Below, in pieces: positions 57,744 to 64,000 of a stretch of DNA of 64,000 nucleotides (position 1 is the stretch's first letter; each line of letters begins with the position of its first letter). Made by a program: the position numbers and the translations under genes. The notes beneath the pieces were generated by a model. That model worked only from the letters and a program-made list of their open reading frames with translations. It had not been told where the DNA came from and did no database searches. Source of the stretch: Streptomyces violascens (GTDB lineage: Bacteria; Actinomycetota; Actinomycetes; Streptomycetales; Streptomycetaceae); NCBI RefSeq assembly GCF_014649955.1, contig NZ_BMUA01000028.1:1-64000 (forward strand), given 5' to 3'.

Positions 57744-57780
57744 TCCCGGACCACCCCACGAGCTCCCAAGGAAGACCTCC

Positions 57781-59649
57781 GTGAATCCCACCCCCGCACC
57801 TGATGCGCCTGAGGCCGACGGCCCTGTCACCGCCCACCGCGGCCCGCTGGTGGCCGAGCCGACGACGGTGCCGCGCCAGAAGGCCGGGATCCACGGCGAA
57901 CGACTGACCGCCCGCAGCGAACCGGACCCGCTGGACGCCGCCGACCCCGAGGCCGCCGCCGAGGCGGCCGCCGTCGAGAACCTGCTGCGCTGCTGGGTAC
58001 GGGAGAACGACCTGGCCCCGCCCGACGGTCCTGTCCTGCGCATCCCGCTCCCGGCCAGCGGCACCGCGCTGCTCGTGCCCGTGCCCTACTGGTCGGCCAC
58101 CGGCTGGCACCGGTTCGCCAGGCCCGCCCTGGAAGGCGGCTCCGGCGGCGCCCCGCCCGCCGACGCCGTCACGGTCGCCGCCCTGCTCGGCCGCGAGGCA
58201 GGCCGGAGCGAAGGCGCCGACCTGGTGGGCCGCGTCGCCGACTCCGTGCGCCGCACCGCGGACTTCATCGCCGACCGGCGCACCAGCCCCGGCCCCCGCG
58301 ACACGGCCGATCTCTTCCTCACCGCCGAACAGTCACTCCTCCTGGGCCACCCGCTGCACCCCACCCCGAAGAGCCGCGAGGGCCTCTCCGAGACGGAAGT
58401 GCGCCGCTACTCACCCGAGTTGTGCGGCTCCTTCCCCCTGCACTGGATGGCCGTCGACCCCTCCGTCCTCGCTGCCGACTCGGCGTGGACCGAGGGCGGC
58501 CGCACCATCGACGCCGCCCAGCTGGCGCGCCGGTTCGCGGGCGACCTCCAACTCCCGCCCGGTACCGTTCCGTTGCCCCTGCACCCCTGGCAGGCCCGCG
58601 ACGTCGCCCAGCGCCCGGCCGTCGCCGCGCTGCTCGACGCCGGGCTCCTGCACGACCTGGGCCCGCACGGCGACGACTGGCACCCGACGTCCTCGGTCCG
58701 CACCGTCCACCGCCCCGGCGCCGACGCCATGCTCAAGCTGTCGCTCGGCGTACGCATCACCAACTCCCGCCGCGAGAACCTCCGCAAGGAACTCCACCGG
58801 GGCGTGGAGGTCCACCGCCTGCTGCGGGCGGGCCTCGGCGAGGAGTGGCAGTCCGCCCACCCCTGCTTCGACATCGTCCGCGACCCCGCCTGGCTCGCCG
58901 TCGACACCCCGGACGGCGAACCCCTGCCGGGCCTCGACGTCATGGTCCGCCACAACCCGTTCGCGCCCGGCGATGACGCCGTCTGCATCGCCGCGCTCAC
59001 CGCCCCGCGCCCCATGCCGGGCCGTGCGGGGATGCACTCGCGCCTCGCCGACCTGGTGGGCCGGCTCGCCGCCCGCACCGGCCGGCCCACCGCGGCCGTC
59101 TCCGCCGAGTGGTTCCTGCGCTACCTCGACCAGGTCGTACGCCCGCTGCTCTGGCTGGACGGCACGGCAGGCATCGCCCTGGAGGCCCACCAGCAGAACA
59201 CGCTGGTCCTGCTCGACCCCGACGGCTGGCCTGTGGGCGGCCGATACCGCGACAACCAGGGTTACTACTTCCGCGAGTCGCACCGCGCCGCCCTGGAGCG
59301 GCGGCTGCCCGGCATCGGCGCCACCAGCGACACCTTCGTCCCCGACGCAGTGACCGACGAGCGCTTCGCCTACTACCTCGGCATCAACAACATCCTCGGC
59401 CTCATCGGGGCCTTCGGCGCCCAGCACCTCGCCGACGAACGCGTCCTGCTCGCCGCCCTGCGCCAGTTCCTCACCAAGGCCACCGGCCTCGGCTCGCCCC
59501 TGCCCGCCCAGTTGCTGGACAGCGCGACGCTGCGCTGCAAGGCCAACCTGCTGACCCGGCTGCACGGCCTCGACGAACTCGTCGGCCCGGTCGACACCCA
59601 GTCCGTCTACGTCACCATCACCAACCCCCTTCACATCAACGGAACTTGA
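57781..59649 (+). CDS. IucA/IucC family siderophore synthetase (first)
   Basis: A 622-residue NRPS-independent siderophore (NIS) synthetase that joins a carboxylate such as citrate to an amine via an adenylate. PLPLHPWQARD, PTSSVRTVH, KLSLGVRITNSRRENLRKE and EAHQQNTLVLLD are the ATP/carboxylate motifs; a FhuF-like C-terminal domain follows. The first about 60 residues are extra. GTG 57781 has AAGGAAG 6 nt upstream. It lies 37 nt after the aminotransferase. Confidence 0.92.
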   Translation: MNPTPAPDAPEADGPVTAHRGPLVAEPTTVPRQKAGIHGERLTARSEPDPLDAADPEAAAEAAAVENLLRCWVRENDLAPPDGPVLRIPLPASGTALLVPVPYWSATGWHRFARPALEGGSGGAPPADAVTVAALLGREAGRSEGADLVGRVADSVRRTADFIADRRTSPGPRDTADLFLTAEQSLLLGHPLHPTPKSREGLSETEVRRYSPELCGSFPLHWMAVDPSVLAADSAWTEGGRTIDAAQLARRFAGDLQLPPGTVPLPLHPWQARDVAQRPAVAALLDAGLLHDLGPHGDDWHPTSSVRTVHRPGADAMLKLSLGVRITNSRRENLRKELHRGVEVHRLLRAGLGEEWQSAHPCFDIVRDPAWLAVDTPDGEPLPGLDVMVRHNPFAPGDDAVCIAALTAPRPMPGRAGMHSRLADLVGRLAARTGRPTAAVSAEWFLRYLDQVVRPLLWLDGTAGIALEAHQQNTLVLLDPDGWPVGGRYRDNQGYYFRESHRAALERRLPGIGATSDTFVPDAVTDERFAYYLGINNILGLIGAFGAQHLADERVLLAALRQFLTKATGLGSPLPAQLLDSATLRCKANLLTRLHGLDELVGPVDTQSVYVTITNPLHINGT

Positions 59650-59678
59650 CCCGTACGAACTGCGAGAGGAACGTCGCC

Positions 59679-60584
59679 GTGCCTCCCACCGATGCGAGCA
59701 CCGACGCCGACGCCGATCCGGCCCCCCACCAGGGGGCGGAGGCCGACGACACCCTGGATCTGGAGCTGCCCGGCGAACTGATCGCCCTGTTCGGCGACAG
59801 CGCCGCCCGGCCGGACGGTCCGGGCCCGGAGCGGCCCGGGTCCGGTGGGCCCGCCGGGGCCGAGCTCGGCGGGCCCGGCACCGCTGCCGCCCCCTCGGGC
59901 TCGGGGACCGGCGGCGCGGAACCTCTCACCGGCGACGTCGCCCAGCAGTGGCCCGGCAGCGACGTGCTGCCGCAGTCAGGCAGTGCTGCCCGGCCGACTT
60001 ACCCCGTCGTCGAGGACCTGCTCGATTCCCCCGGCGACTGGGCGCCGGTCACCACCCCGCTCGGAGTGTTCCAGCTCGTACCCGTACGTCTCGAACGCGA
60101 CCTCGCCCTCCTTGCCCGGTGGATGAACGACCCCGCCGTGGCGGCCTTCTGGGACCTGGAGGGACCCGCGTCCGTCACCGCCGACCATCTGCGCAATCAG
60201 CTCGACGGCGACGGCCGCAGCGTGCCCTGTGTGGGCGTCCTCGGCGGAACCCCCATGAGCTACTGGGAGATCTACCGCGCGGACCTGGACCCGCTGGCCC
60301 GCCACTATCCGGCCCGCCCGCACGACACCGGTCTCCATCTGCTCATCGGCGGCGTCGCCGACCGCGGCCGGGGCGTCGGGACCACCCTGCTCAGGGCCGC
60401 CGCCGACCTGGTCATCGACAACCGTCCGCACTGCTCCCGTGTGATCGCCGAACCCGATCTGCGCAACACCCCTTCCGTCTCCGCGTTCCTCAGCGCCGGC
60501 TTCCGCTTCCACGCGGAGGTCGACCTGCCCGACAAGCGAGCCGCCCTGATGGTCCGCGACCGCGCGCTCAGGAACCTGCTGTGA
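59679..60584 (+). CDS. GNAT acyltransferase, RhbD/IucB-like, with disordered N-terminus
   Basis: A 301-residue protein. Residues 1-110 are Pro/Gly/Ala-rich and acidic. The rest matches the siderophore acyltransferases (RhbD, IucB): LGVFQLVPVRLERDLALLARWMNDP, SYWEIYRADLDPLARHY, HLLIGGVADRGRGVGTTLLR with the acetyl-CoA loop. It probably acylates a hydroxylamine or amine building block. GTG 59679 has GAGAGGA 8 nt upstream. Confidence 0.87.
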   Translation: MPPTDASTDADADPAPHQGAEADDTLDLELPGELIALFGDSAARPDGPGPERPGSGGPAGAELGGPGTAAAPSGSGTGGAEPLTGDVAQQWPGSDVLPQSGSAARPTYPVVEDLLDSPGDWAPVTTPLGVFQLVPVRLERDLALLARWMNDPAVAAFWDLEGPASVTADHLRNQLDGDGRSVPCVGVLGGTPMSYWEIYRADLDPLARHYPARPHDTGLHLLIGGVADRGRGVGTTLLRAAADLVIDNRPHCSRVIAEPDLRNTPSVSAFLSAGFRFHAEVDLPDKRAALMVRDRALRNLL

Positions 60585-60644
60585 ACGCCCCGTCGCTCCG
60601 CATACACCTCTAGCCCCGAATCGGTTCGACCCCGAGGAGTCCCC

Positions 60645-62570
60645 ATGCCGAACCCTCCTTCCCCCGATGAATCCCGCGGCCTCCTCGACCCCGAAGCCCC
60701 GCCCGGGCTGCTGGCCCCTCCCGAGCTGAACCGCGAGGCCTGGGACCGTGCGGGACGCCTCCTCCTGGCGAAGATGATCGGTGCCTTCGCCTACGAGGAA
60801 ATCGTGCAACCAACGGTAGAGCCCACCACTGACAATGCTGGGTCGGACGGGAAAAGCACAGGTCAGTACGGGTTCTCGCTGGACGACGGCAGCACTTTGA
60901 CCTACCTGGCCCGGCGCGGTGCCTACGGCGGCTGGCAGGTGGATCCCGACTCCGTCCGCCGTACCGGGCAGGGCGCGCCGAGCGCGGGGGAGCCGGACGA
61001 CCGGAACACTCCAGGACACCCGCTCCCGTCCGCCGAGCCCTTCGGCGATCCCATCCGCTTCCTCGGGCTTGCCCGCCGGACCCTCGGCGTCGACGGGGCC
61101 ACCTTCGGACACCTCGTACGGGAACTCACCGCCACCCTGGCCGCGGACGCCCGCCTGCACTCCACCGCACTGTCCGCGGCCCAGCTCGCCGACCTGGGCT
61201 ACGCCGAGCTGGAGGGCCACCAGACCGGCCACCCCTGGCTCGTGCTCAACAAGGGCCGGCTCGGGTTCTCCGCCGACGACGCGGCGCGCTGGAGCCCGGA
61301 AGCCCGCACCGAGGCCAGGCTGCCCTGGATCGCGGTCCGCACGGACCTCGCCAGCTACCGGGGCGTCGGGCCGCTGGCCACGCCGGACCGGCTCTACGAC
61401 CGCGAGCTCGACGCCCCCGTCCGCGAGGCGTTCGCCGCCACGCTCCGGGCCAGGGGCCTCGACCCGGAGGCCTACCTCTACCTGCCCGTCCACCCCTGGC
61501 AGTGGACGGAGATGATCCTTCCGCTCTTCGCCCCGGCCGTCGCCGACAACGCCATCGTGCCGCTGCCCACCGACGGGGACGTACGGCTGCCGCAGCAGTC
61601 CATCCGCACCTTCCTGAACCTGTCGCGGCCCGAACGTCACACGGTGAAACTGCCGCTGTCCATCCTCAACACCCTGGTCTGGCGGGGCCTGCCGACCGAG
61701 CGCACCGTGGCCGCGCCCGCCGTCACGGCCTGGGTGCAGGGCCTGTGCGAGCGGGACGCCTTCCTGCGGGACGAATGCCGGGTGATCCTGCTCGGCGAGG
61801 TCGCCTCGGTCGCCGTGGAGCACCCGCTGTACGACCGCATCGCCGAAGTCCCCTACCAGTACAAGGAGTTGCTCGGTGCGATCTGGCGCGAGCCCCTGCC
61901 GCAGCGGCTCGCGGCGGGCGAACGGGCCCGCACCTTGGCCGCGCTGCTCCACACCGACCCCGAAGGGCGCGCCTTCACGGCCGAGCTCGTCGCCCGCTCG
62001 GGGCTCCCGCCCCAGGTGTGGCTGCGCCGGCTGTTCAGTGCCCTGCTGCCGCCGCTGCTGCACTTCCTCTACCGCTACGGAACCGTCTTCTCCCCGCACG
62101 GGGAGAACGCCATCGTCGTCTTCGACGACCAGGACGTGCCCGTACGCCTGGCGATCAAGGACTTCGTCGACGACATCAATGTGAGCGCCGAGCACCTTCC
62201 CGAGCACGACTCGATGCCCGAGGACGTGCGGAACATCCTCCTTACAGAAGCGCCCTCCTTCCTCACGCAATTCATTCATTCGGGGCTCTTCGTGGGCGTC
62301 TTCCGCTTTCTGGCCCCGCTCTGCGAGGACCAACTGGGCGTACCCGAGGCCGACTTCTGGGCCCTGGTGCGCGACGAGATCCTGCGCCACCAGGCGCGTT
62401 TCCCGCACGAGAAGGACCGCCACGAAACGTTCGACCTGCTCACGCCCCGGATCGACCGGCTCTGCCTCAACCGGAACCGGCTGCACACGGACGGCTACCG
62501 GGACCGCCCCGAGCGGCCGCACGCCACCGTGCACGGCACCGTGGCGAACCCTCTCGCAGCGGCTGAGTGA
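60645..62570 (+). CDS. IucA/IucC family siderophore synthetase (second)
   Basis: A 641-residue second NIS synthetase, clearly different from the first. YLPVHPWQWTEMIL, LPQQSIRTFLNLSRPERHTVK, LSILNTLVWRGL, HGENAIVVFDDQDVP and LAIKDFVDDINVSAE are the family motifs; a C-terminal FhuF-like region follows. With the first synthetase it would make two amide bonds to one carboxylate core. GAGGAG lies 6 nt before ATG 60645. Confidence 0.92.
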   Translation: MPNPPSPDESRGLLDPEAPPGLLAPPELNREAWDRAGRLLLAKMIGAFAYEEIVQPTVEPTTDNAGSDGKSTGQYGFSLDDGSTLTYLARRGAYGGWQVDPDSVRRTGQGAPSAGEPDDRNTPGHPLPSAEPFGDPIRFLGLARRTLGVDGATFGHLVRELTATLAADARLHSTALSAAQLADLGYAELEGHQTGHPWLVLNKGRLGFSADDAARWSPEARTEARLPWIAVRTDLASYRGVGPLATPDRLYDRELDAPVREAFAATLRARGLDPEAYLYLPVHPWQWTEMILPLFAPAVADNAIVPLPTDGDVRLPQQSIRTFLNLSRPERHTVKLPLSILNTLVWRGLPTERTVAAPAVTAWVQGLCERDAFLRDECRVILLGEVASVAVEHPLYDRIAEVPYQYKELLGAIWREPLPQRLAAGERARTLAALLHTDPEGRAFTAELVARSGLPPQVWLRRLFSALLPPLLHFLYRYGTVFSPHGENAIVVFDDQDVPVRLAIKDFVDDINVSAEHLPEHDSMPEDVRNILLTEAPSFLTQFIHSGLFVGVFRFLAPLCEDQLGVPEADFWALVRDEILRHQARFPHEKDRHETFDLLTPRIDRLCLNRNRLHTDGYRDRPERPHATVHGTVANPLAAAE

Positions 62571-62575
62571 TCGGA

Positions 62576-62598
62576 TTGTCAGTGACGAGCCGTAGGGT
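62576..62598 (+). promoter_or_regulatory. RecA-NDp (PafBC-type) DNA damage promoter of dinG
   Basis: TTGTCAGTG (62576-62584), 8 nt, TAGGGT (62593-62598): an exact fit to tTGTCRgtg-N8-TAnnnT. The ATG is 9 nt downstream, so the message is leaderless or nearly so. Confidence 0.82.
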
Positions 62599-62607
62599 GG
62601 TCTGGCT

Positions 62608-64000
62608 ATGACAAAGCCTTCACTCCCCGAGCTCCTGCACGCCGCCGTCACCGCCGTCGGCGGCGTGGAGCGGCCTGGCCAGGTCACCATGGCCACGGCT
62701 GTCGCCGATGCCGTCGACGACAGCTCCCACCTGCTGGTCCAGGCCGGGACGGGCACCGGAAAGTCCCTCGGCTACCTGGTGCCGGCCCTCGCGCACGGGG
62801 AGCGCGTCGTGATCGCCACGGCCACCCTGGCGCTCCAGCGCCAGCTCGTGGAGCGCGACCTGCCGCGCACCGTGGACGCGCTGCACCCGCTGCTGCGGCG
62901 CCGTCCGCAGTTCGCGATGCTGAAGGGCCGCTCGAATTACCTGTGCCTGCACCGCCTCCATGAGGGCGCGCCGCAGGACGAGGACGAGGGGCTCTTCGAC
63001 CAGTTCGAGTCGGCCGCCCCCACCAGCAAGCTGGGCCAGGACCTGCTGAGGATGCGGGACTGGGCGGACGAGACCGAGACCGGCGACCGTGACGACCTGA
63101 CGCCGGGCGTCTCGGACAAGGCGTGGGGACAGGTCTCCGTCTCCTCCCGCGAGTGTCTGGGCGCCACGAAGTGCGCCTATGGGGCGGAGTGCTTCGCGGA
63201 GATGGCCCGGGAGCGCGCCAAGCTCTCCGATGTCGTCGTCACCAACCACGCCCTCCTCGCCATCGACGCGATCGAGGGCGCCCCGGTGCTTCCGCAGCAC
63301 GAGGTGCTGATCGTCGACGAGGCCCATGAGCTGGTCTCCCGGGTCACCGGCGTCGCGACCGGCGAGCTCACCCCCGGTCAGGTCAACCGGGCCGTGCGGC
63401 GCAGCGCCAAGCTGGTCAACGAGAAGGTGGCCGATCAGCTGCAGACCGCCTCCGAGGGCTTCGAGCGGGTGATGGAGCTGGCGCTGCCGGGCCGCCTGGA
63501 GGAGGTCCCGGAGGACCTCGGCTATGCGCTGATGGCGCTGCGCGACGCCGCCCGCGAGGTGATCTCGGCGCTCGGCTCCACCCGCGACAAGTCCGTCCAG
63601 GACGAGGACGCCGTGCGCAAGCAGGCCGTCGCCATGCTGGAGACGGTGCACGGCGTGGCGGAGCGAATCACCAACGGCTCCGAGTGGGACGTCGTCTGGT
63701 ACGAGCGCCATGACCGCTTCGGCGCCTCGCTGCGGGTCGCCCCGCTCTCGGTGTCGGGCCTGCTCAGGGAGAAGCTCTTCACGGACCGCTCGGTCGTCCT
63801 GACCTCCGCGACGCTCAAGCTGGGCGGGGACTTCAACGGGGTGGGCGCCTCGCTCGGCCTCTCTCCGGAGGGCACCGGCGGCGAGGACGTTCCGCAGTGG
63901 AAGGGTCTCGATGTCGGCTCGCCCTTCGACTACCCCAAGCAGGGCATCCTCTACGTCGCCAAGCACCTGGCCACCCCGGGCCGGGAGGGTTCGCGCGGCG
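62608..64000 (+). CDS. dinG: DinG-type ATP-dependent DNA helicase (partial)
   Basis: The N-terminal 464 residues of an XPD-like superfamily 2 helicase; the C-terminus is beyond the window. Walker A QAGTGTGKSLGYL, DEAH box VLIVDEAHELV, VVVTNHALLAIDA and LTSATLKLGG are present. Four cysteines (in NYLCLH, SRECLG, TKCAYG and AECFAE) mark the 4Fe-4S domain of this family. A damage-type promoter precedes it. From remembered gene order lexA and nrdR should follow. Confidence 0.92.
   Translation, partial: MTKPSLPELLHAAVTAVGGVERPGQVTMATAVADAVDDSSHLLVQAGTGTGKSLGYLVPALAHGERVVIATATLALQRQLVERDLPRTVDALHPLLRRRPQFAMLKGRSNYLCLHRLHEGAPQDEDEGLFDQFESAAPTSKLGQDLLRMRDWADETETGDRDDLTPGVSDKAWGQVSVSSRECLGATKCAYGAECFAEMARERAKLSDVVVTNHALLAIDAIEGAPVLPQHEVLIVDEAHELVSRVTGVATGELTPGQVNRAVRRSAKLVNEKVADQLQTASEGFERVMELALPGRLEEVPEDLGYALMALRDAAREVISALGSTRDKSVQDEDAVRKQAVAMLETVHGVAERITNGSEWDVVWYERHDRFGASLRVAPLSVSGLLREKLFTDRSVVLTSATLKLGGDFNGVGASLGLSPEGTGGEDVPQWKGLDVGSPFDYPKQGILYVAKHLATPGREGSRG

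Overview
The window is high-GC DNA with strong G/C third-position bias, many GTG starts and actinobacterial gene families throughout. It fits a Streptomyces chromosome core. From memory, the gene order osaC-osaA-osaB-ftsK ... pgsA-cinA-clgR-dps ... recA-recX ... gluABCD-gluRK ... miaB ... miaA-dapF-rshA ... hflX ... siderophore genes-dinG follows the S. coelicolor region around SCO5745 to SCO5802. No database was searched.

Left part (1-20 kb). The window opens in the 3' end of a 5S rRNA gene with its terminator. A shortened DegT-like gene without the PLP lysine and a tRNA-Thr(GGU) gene follow. Next is an osmotic stress block: osaC (anti-sigma/PP2C phosphatase) diverges from osaA (a soluble hybrid kinase with about twelve HAMP units) and osaB (response regulator). 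Then come ftsK, a RodZ-like protein, rimO, the overlapping pgsA-cinA pair, clgR ending in Ala-Ala, a Dps protein and an SDR gene.

Middle (20-35 kb). nei2 lies downstream of the giant helicase lhr. lhr diverges from an AraC regulator, followed by azlCD; between regulator and azlC is a periodic array of seven direct repeats. After an alpha-toroid protein, DUF3046 and an AI-2E family membrane protein come recA-recX. Convergent to recX is a cysteine dioxygenase-rhodanese operon with a 15-residue Cys-containing leader peptide, then an FAD monooxygenase.

Right-middle (35-53 kb). The glutamate uptake operon gluABCD (hairpins on both sides of gluB) diverges from gluR-gluK. A TAXI binding protein, miaB, a LigB-like protein, a small orphan antitoxin pair, miaA, a membrane protein, dapF, the (p)ppGpp enzyme rshA, an M1 metallopeptidase and hflX follow.

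Right end (53-64 kb). Two tandem lipoprotein serine proteases diverge from an NRPS-independent siderophore cluster (aminotransferase, IucA/IucC, GNAT, IucA/IucC), with a candidate iron box between. A DinG-type helicase runs off the right edge.

Two regulatory themes run through the window. First, recA, lhr and dinG each carry a promoter matching the RecA-independent DNA damage (RecA-NDp/PafBC) consensus, which suggests a local DNA repair regulon. Second, about eleven genes have a -10 hexamer 6-9 nt before the start codon and no Shine-Dalgarno sequence, as expected for leaderless mRNAs. No CRISPR array, prophage or insertion sequence was seen.
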